Source: Pseudomonadota bacterium (GTDB lineage Bacteria; Pseudomonadota; Gammaproteobacteria; Burkholderiales; Burkholderiaceae_C). Taken from it: 52,582 nucleotides of DNA. The DNA is taken from NCBI GenBank assembly GCA_963205335.1, contig CAUJIM010000008.1, positions 1 to 52,582 on the forward strand, read 5' to 3'. Below, piece by piece: positions 8,033-16,748 of this stretch. The position numbers and the translations under genes were made by a program. Numbering within the stretch: the stretch's first letter is position 1; each line of letters begins with the position of its first letter. The notes under the pieces were generated by a model that searched no databases, was not told where the DNA came from, and was given only the letters and a program-made list of their open reading frames with translations.

Positions 8033-8085
8033 AGCGTTGCCATGAAGCTCTCGACCTGCGCATTGTGGTCGGGTTTGCATTTGGG
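8033..8085 (-). pseudogene. IS3-type transposase, internal fragment upstream of the IS1380 insertion
   Basis: The minus strand reads P-K-C-K-P-D-H-N-A-Q-V-E-S-F-M-A-T-L. This matches the N-x-x-x-D-N-A...E-S-F-x-x-T-L-K region of IS3-type transposases, including the final catalytic Glu neighbourhood. Joined across the insertion with one CTAG it continues into V-E-N-I-Y at 6442. The codon at the junction is TAG where the family normally has Lys, so the relic may already have been dead before the insertion. Nothing further upstream survives before the integrase stop at 8098. Confidence 0.7.
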
Positions 8086-8097
8086 TTTTGTGTTTGC

Positions 8098-9315
8098 CTA
8101 CGCAACTTTTCGCAGCGTTGGCGTGAGGCCGTCCTTCCGTGCACAGTCCAGGTGATCGGCCCACGCTTGGAGCATCACGCGCCTTTCGTCTTGGTAGGCA
8201 TGTCGGTTGTAAGCCGCGCGTACGGCGTTGGCCGGCACATGTGCCAGGCAGTGTTCGATCACGTCCACGCTTGCGCCCAGGCTGTTGAAGTGCGTGCTGA
8301 AGGCCGCCCTCATGCCGTGCGGTGTCCCCTCGCCGCCGAATCCAAGCCGTTCTATCAAGGCGTTCAGGCTGCGATTGGCCATGGGCCGGCGGGGGTCAAG
8401 CCGGTTCGGGAACAGGTGTTCGCGACCGGCAGGGACGATCTTGCGAAGCCGCGTGAGCAACTCGACAGCCTGACCTGACAGCGGCACCCAGTGGGGCCGC
8501 TTCGCCTTCATGCGAGCTGCTGGAATTTCCCAATGGGCAGCTTCCAGGTCCAGTTCGTCCCAGCGGGCTTCGATGACTTCCGCTTTCCGACAGGCGGTCA
8601 ACAAAACGAGCAGCATGGCGATACGCGTTTCCTCGTTGATCGTGGTGGCTGCATTGAGGGCGCGGAGAAAGTCGCCGATCTGTTCACCAGCCAGGGCGGG
8701 GTGGTTGGACTGGTTGCGCTTCTTCATGACGCGCAGTGGTGGTACCGGGTTGTTATCCATCAACCCGGAGTCGATTGCGTACTCGAACATGCCCCAGAGA
8801 TGGTTGCGAAGATTGCGGGCCACCTCGGGCGCGCGCTTCTCAACATCTTTCAGAAGCGCAGTCAGCTCCAAGCGCGTGATGCCGTCCATTGGGCGGTTCT
8901 TCAGCTTCGGCATCAGATCGTTGTCGATCTCGCGCTGGCGCTGTTTGACGGTGGATGGGCGCAGGCTGGCGGCCGTGGCCGTATTCCAGTCGGCCATCAC
9001 TGCGGCGAACGTGCCCCGCTCGCGCTCCAACTGTTCCTGGGCCTGGGTGACCCGCAGTTCCTGTTTGGCCTGGACCGGGTTGATACCTTGGGCGACCAGC
9101 TTGCGGGAGTCGCTGTGCAACCCGCGTGCCTCCGCGAGGCCAATTTCAGGAAATGCGCCGAGCGACTGTTTGCCCTCGACGCCACCCACGCGGAACTTGT
9201 AGCGCCAGAGCTTCGAGCCGTTGGACTGAACAAGCAGGTACAGCCCGCCGCTGTCGGCGAGCTTGTAGGCGCGTTCTTGCGCCTTGGCGGACTTGATTTG
9301 GATGGTGGTGAGCAT
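8098..9315 (-). CDS. P4-type tyrosine integrase
   Basis: 405 aa site-specific recombinase. An amino-terminal DUF4102-like arm-binding domain (K-L-A-D-S-G-G-L-Y-L-L-V) is followed by a core-binding region and the catalytic domain: Arg in T-A-C-R-K-A-E-V, the H-G-M-R box, His in L-A-H-V-P and the nucleophile in A-A-Y-N-R. All catalytic residues look present. Such integrases usually insert islands at the 3' end of tRNA genes and sit at one edge. Here it faces leftward toward the Bil region, which suggests that the DNA from before the window to about 9500 is its cargo. The attachment site itself was not identified. Confidence 0.92.
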   Translation of the reverse strand: MLTTIQIKSAKAQERAYKLADSGGLYLLVQSNGSKLWRYKFRVGGVEGKQSLGAFPEIGLAEARGLHSDSRKLVAQGINPVQAKQELRVTQAQEQLERERGTFAAVMADWNTATAASLRPSTVKQRQREIDNDLMPKLKNRPMDGITRLELTALLKDVEKRAPEVARNLRNHLWGMFEYAIDSGLMDNNPVPPLRVMKKRNQSNHPALAGEQIGDFLRALNAATTINEETRIAMLLVLLTACRKAEVIEARWDELDLEAAHWEIPAARMKAKRPHWVPLSGQAVELLTRLRKIVPAGREHLFPNRLDPRRPMANRSLNALIERLGFGGEGTPHGMRAAFSTHFNSLGASVDVIEHCLAHVPANAVRAAYNRHAYQDERRVMLQAWADHLDCARKDGLTPTLRKVA

Positions 9316-9740
9316 CTGGGGGTTTCAGCCTGTCGAGGCCCCCAATGAGGCCCCCAAATGATCGAGATGTCAAGATATTTTGATTGATCGATTGAGACGT
9401 TATGCGACTATAAGTTATTGAAAGTATTTAGGTTTTTCAAGAATCCGAGATTTCTTGAGACACCCTGAAATCGCAATGCACACTTCAGGTGGCGATTCTC
9501 ATGGGTTCGAACAGGGGGCGGTTTGCAAAAGGCGGGCCGGGCAAGCGGCAGAACGCCGTCGGCCGCGGGGGCCGATGCCCGGGTGTGCCAGGAAGGCCCA
9601 TGGTACCCCGCCGCGCCGCATCCTCCGGCCTGGCCGCGGCAACGCGGCGGGCGGGTCGACACGGCGGAGCGGTTCTGTGCACCACGCGCAGTTGCCGCCC
9701 CGGGCCTGCCGCCGACAGGCCCAGGTACGCGCCGTGCCGC
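9316..9740. other. Non-coding region beside the integrase; probable promoter and island edge
   Basis: 425 bases without a convincing gene. 9360-9470 is clearly richer in A/T than its surroundings and probably holds the integrase promoter; the island junction could be here too. A GGGTTCGAAC stretch near 9503 recalls a tRNA T-loop, but no acceptor stem accompanies it. The rest (9530-9740) is very GC-rich and lies just downstream of the DUF6351-like gene. I saw no T-tract terminator. Confidence 0.4.
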
Positions 9741-11969
9741 TCAGTACCGCAGCCAGGTGCCCTTGAGCGGGGCCTGCCCGACGCCCGGCCTGCCGTAGTC
9801 GCATACCCCCTCGGGGAAGATGGCCGCGAGCCGCAGCCTCTCGGCGGCCGTGGGCACGACGGGCAGGTAGTCTGCCTCGTCGAGGGGCTTGAGCTGGCAC
9901 TTGATCACGTCGTCGGAGACCGGGCTGCCGGCCACCATGCGCGGCGGCATGGTCTTGGCGTAGCCGCAGGCGCCGGGGTTGTCGAAGCCCGTCGCGGCTT
10001 CCCTGACCCGGGTGGCGTCGAGCTTCCAGCACGAGTCGGTCGCGTCGGCGGGCTTGAGGCGGACCACCTTCTCGGTGGTCAGCGGGGCGGGGTCGGTGGC
10101 GATGTCGTCGAGCCACCGGGTCATCAGGTCCAGGCGCAGGGTGAAGGCGTCGCGCAGCGCCTGCACCAGCACCAGCTGGGCCGCGCCGGACGCGAGGCCC
10201 GGGTGGGGCAGCACCCAGATCACCTGGTTGTCGGCCGTGCCGTTGGCGCGCCTGAGCTGCTCGCGGATCTTGATGTCGTTGTAGATGGTGTGGATATCCC
10301 CGGCTGGCTCGGCGTAGGCGCGCATGTGCAGGATCGGCACCGTCGCCAGCCCGCCGCCGCCCGAGCCGATGCGGCCCATCTCGTAGGTGCGCTTGAGCGC
10401 CTCGTTGTCGGCCACGGTGCGTTGGGCGACGATGTTGCCGTCGGTGTCGAAGCCGCCTACGCCGGCGTTCACGTCCAGGAACTGGGCCATGGTGATCGCG
10501 CCCTTGCGCAGGCTGTCGAGCCCGTACTGGATGCCCACGTTGTCCAGCGGGCGCCGCGCGGCGCCGGTGAACGGGTCCTTGCCCAGCGTGTTGACGTTGA
10601 TGTCGTAGACCGTGCAGCGCGCTCCGGTGGGGTTGGTCACCGGGTGGTAGACCTTGCTCGCGTCGGTCAGGCCGCAGGCCGGACTGATGGAGCCGCTGGT
10701 GGCCAGCACCGCGTCGCCGTTGCCGGCGTCCCAGGTGGCGCAGGTATTGGCCGATGCGGAGCCGAAGTGGCCTTCGAACGCCTTGCGCACGGCCACCGTG
10801 TTCAGCGCCGCGTTTTCCGGCCTCAGGAAGAAGCGGTTGAGCAGCCGGCAGTCGGACACCGCCAGCGCGGTGCCGAAGACGTCGGGAAAGGCGGCGTCGG
10901 GCATGATGCCGTCGAGGACGCCAGGGTAGTTTTGCGCGATCAGCATCTGCTGGATCGCCCCGCCCGAGCCGCCCATGCCGATCATCCACCGGGGCACGCC
11001 GTAGGTCTTGGCAATGTGCTCGCGGATGCGCATGGCCGTCTCGGCCGCCACCACGTCGTTGACGTTGACCTTGTTGATGTTGAGCGAGGACATCACGTAG
11101 GCGAAGCCGCGGCCCAGCGCCAGGACGTTCTGCGGGTCGGTCGCGTCGCTCACCTTGAACAGGTCGTTGAAGGTGTTGGAGCCCTGGTTGTACTGGGCAG
11201 CGGTGGATTCGCCGAAGCGCAGCACGATGCGGCCGTTCCAGGCGCCGTTCCACCGGCCCGGCTCCTGCGGGTCGTCGAGCACTGCGATGCGGTAGATCGA
11301 GCGGTTGATGGTGCCCGACTCGACCCGCACGATGAAGGGCACGGTCTTGCCTTCGATGGTGGTGATGGTGGCGACGTTGGCCGGGCGCGGGCCCAGCGGA
11401 TCGGCCAGCGGCTGGCGCGCGCCGGCCGTATCGAAGTAGAACCAGTCGTAGGTGGTGTCCACCGAGCAGTCGGCGTCTTTTGCCGCACCCAGCCCCGCGT
11501 TGACCGTACGGCATTCGAAGGGTTGCAGGTGCGGGCCCGAGAACACGGGCTCGCTCGCGGCGTGGCTGGTCAATTCGAGTTCGCCGACGGCCATGGGCTG
11601 CGCGCTCTCGCCCACGCGCGCCACCAGCCGGTTGGCGCCCGCCGCCAGCCCGCCGACCAGGCCGCGCAGGCGCTGCCGCGCGGCGTCGGCGGTCAGGCCC
11701 GCGGTGACGTCGGTATCGCCGACGAACACGCGGATGGTGGAGAGATCGACCTCCGGTGGCGCCGCGACTTCGACCACCGCCGAGTCGCCGGTGACCATGT
11801 CGGCCGGGCTGGACAGCGCCTTGAGCGTCAGCGCCAGCGGCGCTGCCGGAGTGGCCGGCGTCGTCGGGGCCGGAGGCTCGCTCGAGCCGCCGCAGGCCGC
11901 CAGCAATGCCGCGGCCGCGACGGCCAGGCCGATGGCGCGGAGCTTGATCTTCGGTACGTTGAATGGCAT
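9741..11969 (-). CDS. DUF6351-like lipoprotein, serine-hydrolase motif (paralogue 1)
   Basis: 742 aa from the ATG at 11969, with AAGGAAA just upstream. The signal peptide ends in a lipobox L-L-A-A-C, so it is an exported lipoprotein. An amino-terminal beta-rich domain is followed by a long domain with G-M-G-G-S-G-G-A-I-Q-Q, S335 in a nucleophile-elbow-like context, and many cysteines that could form disulfides. I recall the overall pattern as the DUF6351 family, whose function is not known to me. An alpha/beta-hydrolase or esterase role is an inference from the GxSGG motif. It is a clear paralogue of the gene at 14247-16634, on the opposite strand, with a two-component system between them. 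Confidence 0.78.
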   Translation of the reverse strand: MPFNVPKIKLRAIGLAVAAAALLAACGGSSEPPAPTTPATPAAPLALTLKALSSPADMVTGDSAVVEVAAPPEVDLSTIRVFVGDTDVTAGLTADAARQRLRGLVGGLAAGANRLVARVGESAQPMAVGELELTSHAASEPVFSGPHLQPFECRTVNAGLGAAKDADCSVDTTYDWFYFDTAGARQPLADPLGPRPANVATITTIEGKTVPFIVRVESGTINRSIYRIAVLDDPQEPGRWNGAWNGRIVLRFGESTAAQYNQGSNTFNDLFKVSDATDPQNVLALGRGFAYVMSSLNINKVNVNDVVAAETAMRIREHIAKTYGVPRWMIGMGGSGGAIQQMLIAQNYPGVLDGIMPDAAFPDVFGTALAVSDCRLLNRFFLRPENAALNTVAVRKAFEGHFGSASANTCATWDAGNGDAVLATSGSISPACGLTDASKVYHPVTNPTGARCTVYDINVNTLGKDPFTGAARRPLDNVGIQYGLDSLRKGAITMAQFLDVNAGVGGFDTDGNIVAQRTVADNEALKRTYEMGRIGSGGGGLATVPILHMRAYAEPAGDIHTIYNDIKIREQLRRANGTADNQVIWVLPHPGLASGAAQLVLVQALRDAFTLRLDLMTRWLDDIATDPAPLTTEKVVRLKPADATDSCWKLDATRVREAATGFDNPGACGYAKTMPPRMVAGSPVSDDVIKCQLKPLDEADYLPVVPTAAERLRLAAIFPEGVCDYGRPGVGQAPLKGTWLRY

Positions 11970-12290
11970 GGCAAGTTTCCTTGTTGTGTCAGGGGCCGGC
12001 GGCGCCTGTCGGCCGCTGCCTCGCCTGTCCGTCTCCTGGCGCCGTGGCCGCTGCGGCCGCGTATGTCGCCAACGGGCCATCCTAGGCGTGGAGCCTGTCT
12101 GCATCAAGTCAGATCAACGGGTGTCTCTTGTAGGAAAAACGGGCGTGTCCCTCGGCAGGCCGTGGAGGGCGTCTGCGCCGCGCCTTCTTGGCTGGCAAGG
12201 ATCGGCCGGCATAATCGTGCGGGAGTGAGACGGCGTTCCGGCAGGGGCGCATTGCCGCGCGCCAGCGCGGTCCAGCCATGGCAGGAAGAT
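11970..12290. promoter_or_regulatory. Divergent intergenic region between lipoprotein 1 and the histidine kinase
   Basis: 321 bases that must hold the promoters of both the leftward lipoprotein gene and the rightward kinase gene. No strong sigma-70 hexamer pair stands out and I could not identify a regulator-binding palindrome with confidence. Confidence 0.35.
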
Positions 12291-13379
12291 ATGTCGAGCA
12301 GCGAACCCGGTGTGCCTTTCGACCTCCAGTCCGTACCCTTCCGCGGTATCGTGGAGCAGTCGGTGGCGGGCATCTACATCCTGCAGGACGAGACCTTCCA
12401 GTACGTCAATGCCACCTTCGCCGGCATGGCCGGCTATACGGCGGAGGAGGTCATCGACAAGCCGCTGCGTGACTGCGTGACGCCCGACTACGTGCCGGAG
12501 GTGATGGACCGCTACTACCGCCGCATCTCGGGCGAGGTCAAGAGCATGCGCTTCATCACGCGCGGCCTGCACCGCGACGGCAGCGTGGTGCTCATCCAGG
12601 TGCATGGCGCGGCGCGTTCTTTCCGCGGCCGCCCGGCCGTGGTGGGGGTGGGCGTGAACGTGACCGAGCAGGTCGAGCGCGACGCTCAGTTGCAGCAGTC
12701 GCGCCAGGAGTACCGCGACCTCGCGGCCTACCTGCACAACATGCGCGAGCAGCAGCGCGCCGAGTACGCGCGCGAGGTGCACGACGTGCTGGGCGGGCTG
12801 CTGACGTCGATGAAGCTGGACGTCGGCCGCATCGCGCGGCGCTCGCGCTCCGACGCGGTCAAGGGCATCGCGGCCGATCTCAATGCGCTGCTGCACGAAG
12901 CCATCGGCAACGTGCGCGAGCTTTCCGAATCGATGCGTCCGCAGGCGCTGGACCACCTGGGTCTGGGCGCCGCGATCGCGGGGCACCTGCAGCGCTTTCG
13001 GGAACGCTCGGGCCTGCGCGTGGGCCTGTGTCCGTCCGAGTTCGAGCTGCCGCTGTCGCGCTGGCGCGCCACCGCGGTCTTCCGCATCGTCCAGGAGGCG
13101 CTGACCAACGTGGCGCGCCACGCCGGCGCCGCCAGCGTGGAGGTACGCTTCACGCGCGACGACGACGCGTTCCGCCTGGAGATCGCGGACGACGGCAGCG
13201 GCTTCGCCAGCGACAACCCGTTCCGCCCGGACGCGCGCCGGCATTCGCTGGGCCTGATCTCCATGCGCGAACGCGCCCACGAGATTGGTGGCACGCTGGT
13301 CATCGAGTCGGCGCCGGGCTTCGGCACCCGCGTGGTGCTGCAGGCGCCCGTCATCGAAGATCCGCTGCGGCTGTCGTGA
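12291..13379 (+). CDS. PAS-domain sensor histidine kinase (NarL/DegS-type HisKA_3)
   Basis: 362 aa, cytosolic: no membrane segment is visible. A PAS domain covers about residues 15-128 (F-Q-Y-V-N-A-T-F-A-G-M-A-G-Y). A coiled region leads to the HisKA_3 dimerisation helix with the phospho-acceptor H164 in Y-A-R-E-V-H-D-V-L-G. The ATPase domain shows the N box (A-L-T-N-V-A-R-H-A), G1 (D-D-G-S-G-F) and G2 (S-L-G-L-I-S-M-R-E-R). The ATG at 12291 was chosen over upstream in-frame starts because the PAS homology begins just after it and the upstream reading is low-complexity. Its partner regulator follows after 26 bases. The sensed signal is unknown, presumably intracellular. Confidence 0.9.
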   Translation: MSSSEPGVPFDLQSVPFRGIVEQSVAGIYILQDETFQYVNATFAGMAGYTAEEVIDKPLRDCVTPDYVPEVMDRYYRRISGEVKSMRFITRGLHRDGSVVLIQVHGAARSFRGRPAVVGVGVNVTEQVERDAQLQQSRQEYRDLAAYLHNMREQQRAEYAREVHDVLGGLLTSMKLDVGRIARRSRSDAVKGIAADLNALLHEAIGNVRELSESMRPQALDHLGLGAAIAGHLQRFRERSGLRVGLCPSEFELPLSRWRATAVFRIVQEALTNVARHAGAASVEVRFTRDDDAFRLEIADDGSGFASDNPFRPDARRHSLGLISMRERAHEIGGTLVIESAPGFGTRVVLQAPVIEDPLRLS

Positions 13380-13405
13380 CGGCTGCAGGCGCCCGGACAC
13401 GCACG

Positions 13406-14056
13406 ATGGAGACACCCGTGATCACCCGCATCCTCATCATCGACGACCACGCGATGTTCCGCTCCGGCCTGTGCAAGGTGCTGCAGGACGTGCCCGAGAT
13501 CGGCAGTGTCGAGGAAACCGGCGAGTGGCGCGAGGGCCTGGACCGGCTGGAGGCGGGCGCCATCGACCTGCTGCTGCTGGACATCAACCTGCCCGACCGC
13601 AGCGGCCTGGACCTGCTGGGCATCATCCGCGCGCGTTTTCCAGAGCTGCGCATCGTCATCCTGAGCATGTACTCCGAGCCGCAGTACGCGCTGCGCGCCC
13701 TGCGCAACGGCGCCCATGGCTACGTGGCCAAGGACATGGAGGTGGCGGACCTGATCGCCGCCATCCGCAGCGTGCGCCGGGGGCGCAAGTTCGTCACGCC
13801 CTCGATCGCGGAGGCGCTGCTGGGCAACCTGCACGCCCTGGCCTCCGATGCCATTCCGCACCACCGGCTGTCGGCTCGGGAATCGCAGATCCTGCGCATG
13901 ATCGTGGCGGGCGACTCGCTGACCGCCATCGCCGAGCGGCTGGCCATCAACGTCAAGACCGTGAGCACCTACCGCCGGCGCATCCTGGAAAAACTGGGCC
14001 TGGCCTCCAATGCCCAGCTGGTGCAGTACGCCGTGCACCACCGGCTGGTGGACTGA
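13406..14056 (+). CDS. NarL/FixJ-family response regulator
   Basis: 216 aa. The receiver domain has the acidic pair D13-D14, phospho-acceptor D59 (L-L-L-D-I-N-L-P-D), S87 and K109. A LuxR-type helix-turn-helix follows at about 148-205 (L-S-A-R-E-S-Q-I-L-R-M-I and I-N-V-K-T-V-S-T-Y-R). Cognate partner of the kinase directly upstream. A GTG at 13420 is an alternative start. Flanked on both sides by the two DUF6351-like lipoprotein genes, which are its most likely targets by context. Confidence 0.92.
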   Translation: METPVITRILIIDDHAMFRSGLCKVLQDVPEIGSVEETGEWREGLDRLEAGAIDLLLLDINLPDRSGLDLLGIIRARFPELRIVILSMYSEPQYALRALRNGAHGYVAKDMEVADLIAAIRSVRRGRKFVTPSIAEALLGNLHALASDAIPHHRLSARESQILRMIVAGDSLTAIAERLAINVKTVSTYRRRILEKLGLASNAQLVQYAVHHRLVD

Positions 14057-14119
14057 GAGCGCCCGCGCGGCCTTCGGCGCCGTCATCCATTTCTGACAGA
14101 CGCGCGCCTGTTTTCTGAC

Positions 14120-14148
14120 TTGTGAGCCCGTGGGGCGGTCGCTAGCAT
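14120..14148 (+). promoter_or_regulatory. Candidate sigma-70 promoter for lipoprotein 2
   Basis: TTGTGA (14120-14125), 17-base spacer, TAGCAT (14143-14148), about 100 bases before the ATG at 14247. Sequence-only prediction. Confidence 0.4.
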
Positions 14149-14246
14149 CGTTTCGGATACCCGCGAGTCCGCTGCGCGGCGCCATGGGGAGCGCCGCCGC
14201 GCATGCGGGACGACATGCACGACCCATTACAAGGAGACCCTGGCAC

Positions 14247-16634
14247 ATGAAACCCTGGAAATACTTCGCCATTTCCGCCGCTGGCGCGGTGCTGATCGCC
14301 GCCTGCGGCGGAAGCGGGGGCGGCGATCCCGCACCCGTGCCCGATCCCATCACGCTGAGCGTCCTGTCCAGCCCGGCGAAGTACGTCTCGGGCGGCGACG
14401 CGCGCATCGCGGTGCAGGCGCCGCAGGCCGAACATGCCAGGCTGGAGCTGTGGCTCAACGGCACCCGGGTCACTCCCGCGCTCACGGCCGACGGCGCCCG
14501 CCTGGAGGGCGTGGTGGCGGGCCTGGCGCTGGGCGACAACGCGCTCGAGGTGCGCCATGCCACGCGCGGCACGGTGGCCTCGCTCACGCTCACCAACTAC
14601 CCGATCACGGGCCCGATGTTCGCCGGCCCGAAGCAGGAGCCCTTCGTCTGCTCGGTGCTCACCGAGCTGGGCAAGGAGCCGCTGGTGGACACCACCGACA
14701 GCAAGTACTACGCCGTCAAGGACGGCACTGGCAACGTCGTCGGCTACAGCAAGAACTGCTCGATCGACTCCTACGTGCAGTACTACTACATGCCCGTGGG
14801 CAAGAACAGCCACAAGGACTACCAGCCCATGCCCACCGACGGCTCGCGTCCGCCGAACATCGCCAAGACGACGTTGCTGGACGGCCGCGAGGTGGACTTC
14901 ATCGTGCGCTGGGAGCGCGGCACCATCAACCGCTTCATCTACCAGTACGTGATGCTCGCGCCCTTCGGCGAAGACCCGTCCAGGCCCGACCTGAGCCTGT
15001 GGAACCGGCGGCTGGTCTATCACTTCCAGGGCGGCGTGGGCTTTGGCCACTACCAGGGTGGCCCGGACAAACGCGCCGGTCTGGCCTATGCGCTCGGCCA
15101 GGGCTACGCCGTGGCCTACTCCACCGGTAACCGTACCGGCGAGCACTACGACCTGATCCTCGGCGGCGAGACCGCGATGATGACCAAGGAAGGCTTCATC
15201 AAGCGCTACGGCGTGCCCCTGTACACCGTGGGCCTGGGGGCCTCGGGCGGTGCCATCCAGCAGTACATCTATCCGCAGAACCATCCGGGCCTGATCGACG
15301 CCGCCATCGCGCAGCAGCCCTACCCGGACATGGTGGGCCAGATCCCGCACGTGGGCGACTGCGAGCTGCTCGAGTACTACATGGACGTGACCGACCATGC
15401 CAACGCCAAGTGGCAGACCATCAAGAACCGCACGTGGCTGGTGGGCATGAACGCCGAGGAGACGGTGGCCAACCCGTACAAGCCCTTCGAGGCCGCGGTC
15501 AACGCCGTGCCCGGCGGCCCGCAGGTGGCTTTCGCGTCCGGCTCCACCGAGTGCCGCAAGGCGTGGCAGGGCCTGACCGCCGGCGCGATGAATCCCAAGT
15601 TCGATGCCGACGGCATCACTGCCCGCGCCGCCGACCGCATGAACGGCCTGGCCGGGTTCGACCCGGTGCCGTTCAGCCACTACGACGACGTGCGCAACGT
15701 CTACGGCATGGGCCCCGACGGCTATCCGCGTTCGAGCTGGGACAACGTGGGCGTGCAGTACGGCCTGCAGGCGATGAAGGACGGCAAGATCACCACCGCC
15801 GAATTCCTGGACCTGAATTTCAAGGTCGGCGGCTGGAAGCAGATGAGCGAGATGGTGGCCGAGGGCTTCCCCTACTACGGCACCTCCGGCGCCGAGCAGG
15901 CCAAGGCCGCCAGCATCCCGGGCTACTTCGACCCCTGGGGCGCCCGCAACATGAACCGCTGGAACCCGGCCGCGCCGGACATGCCGGCGCCGCGCACGCA
16001 CGCGAGTCTGGATGCGATCAAGGCGCTGTACCGGTCGGGCCTGGTCTTCACGGGCCAGAGCGAAATCCCGACCATCGACTGGCATCCCTATCTGGAGCGC
16101 CGGCTCGACATGCACAACGTGCACCAGTCGTTCGCGGTCCGCAAGCGCATCCGTACCAGGATGGGCAGTTCGGACAACCAGGTGATCTGGTTCACCGACA
16201 CCACCAACGTGTCTGCCGACGATTTCGACCAGGTGCCGATGGCGATGGCCGTGATCGACGAATGGATGGCCAACCTGCGCGCCAGCCCCTCGCGCGGCGT
16301 GGCGGCCAGCCGGCCCGAGCGCGCCGCCGACAGCTGCTTCGGCACCGACGGCGCGCTGATCGCCAGGGGCGACGGCGTGTGGGACGGCGTGCTCGACAGC
16401 CAGGCCGCGGGCACCTGCACCGCCAGGTTCCCGATGTACGGCACCTCGCGCATCGTGGCCGGCGCCCCGCTGGAGGGCGGCATCTTCAAATGCGCGCTCA
16501 AGCCGGTGGACACGGCGCTGGCCGACGGCACCTACGGCAGTTGGCACCCCGGCCTGGCGGAGATCCAGAAACTCAAGGCTATCTTCCCCGAGGGCGTGTG
16601 CGACTACAGCCAGCCCGACCAGGGCCGGTCCTGA
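14247..16634 (+). CDS. DUF6351-like lipoprotein, serine-hydrolase motif (paralogue 2)
   Basis: 795 aa. AAGGAG lies 10 bases before the ATG. Signal peptide with lipobox ending at C20 (L-I-A-A-C). The layout matches the gene at 9741-11969: beta-rich amino-terminal domain, G-P-M-F-A-G-P segment, then G-L-G-A-S-G-G-A-I-Q-Q with S333 as candidate nucleophile, a shared D-N-V-G-[VI]-Q-Y-G-L stretch, and the shared ending I-F-P-E-G-V-C-D-Y. It is longer by about 50 residues, partly from a tyrosine-rich insertion near residues 150-190. Exported lipoprotein of unknown substrate. It lies downstream of, and may be controlled by, the two-component system. Confidence 0.78.
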   Translation: MKPWKYFAISAAGAVLIAACGGSGGGDPAPVPDPITLSVLSSPAKYVSGGDARIAVQAPQAEHARLELWLNGTRVTPALTADGARLEGVVAGLALGDNALEVRHATRGTVASLTLTNYPITGPMFAGPKQEPFVCSVLTELGKEPLVDTTDSKYYAVKDGTGNVVGYSKNCSIDSYVQYYYMPVGKNSHKDYQPMPTDGSRPPNIAKTTLLDGREVDFIVRWERGTINRFIYQYVMLAPFGEDPSRPDLSLWNRRLVYHFQGGVGFGHYQGGPDKRAGLAYALGQGYAVAYSTGNRTGEHYDLILGGETAMMTKEGFIKRYGVPLYTVGLGASGGAIQQYIYPQNHPGLIDAAIAQQPYPDMVGQIPHVGDCELLEYYMDVTDHANAKWQTIKNRTWLVGMNAEETVANPYKPFEAAVNAVPGGPQVAFASGSTECRKAWQGLTAGAMNPKFDADGITARAADRMNGLAGFDPVPFSHYDDVRNVYGMGPDGYPRSSWDNVGVQYGLQAMKDGKITTAEFLDLNFKVGGWKQMSEMVAEGFPYYGTSGAEQAKAASIPGYFDPWGARNMNRWNPAAPDMPAPRTHASLDAIKALYRSGLVFTGQSEIPTIDWHPYLERRLDMHNVHQSFAVRKRIRTRMGSSDNQVIWFTDTTNVSADDFDQVPMAMAVIDEWMANLRASPSRGVAASRPERAADSCFGTDGALIARGDGVWDGVLDSQAAGTCTARFPMYGTSRIVAGAPLEGGIFKCALKPVDTALADGTYGSWHPGLAEIQKLKAIFPEGVCDYSQPDQGRS

Positions 16635-16694
16635 CGCTGCGGGTCCGCGCGGCGGCGGGCTTTGCCCGGTCGCCGGTGCGGCCAAGGGGGCGCC

Positions 16695-16702
16695 GATAAA
16701 AT
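16695..16702 (+). promoter_or_regulatory. Candidate -10 element of lipA
   Basis: GATAAAAT, 47 bases before the lipA ATG, in an otherwise very GC-rich stretch. No good -35 is evident. Confidence 0.35.
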
Positions 16703-16748
16703 GGCCGGGCCGCGCACGCCGTGCGCGCCTCGCCAAAGGCTTTCCCCC

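Noticed and set aside
9495-9520. tRNA-like GGGTTCGAAC near the integrase, possibly an attachment-site tRNA fragment
   Set aside because: No matching acceptor stem, anticodon arm or CCA end could be built around it.
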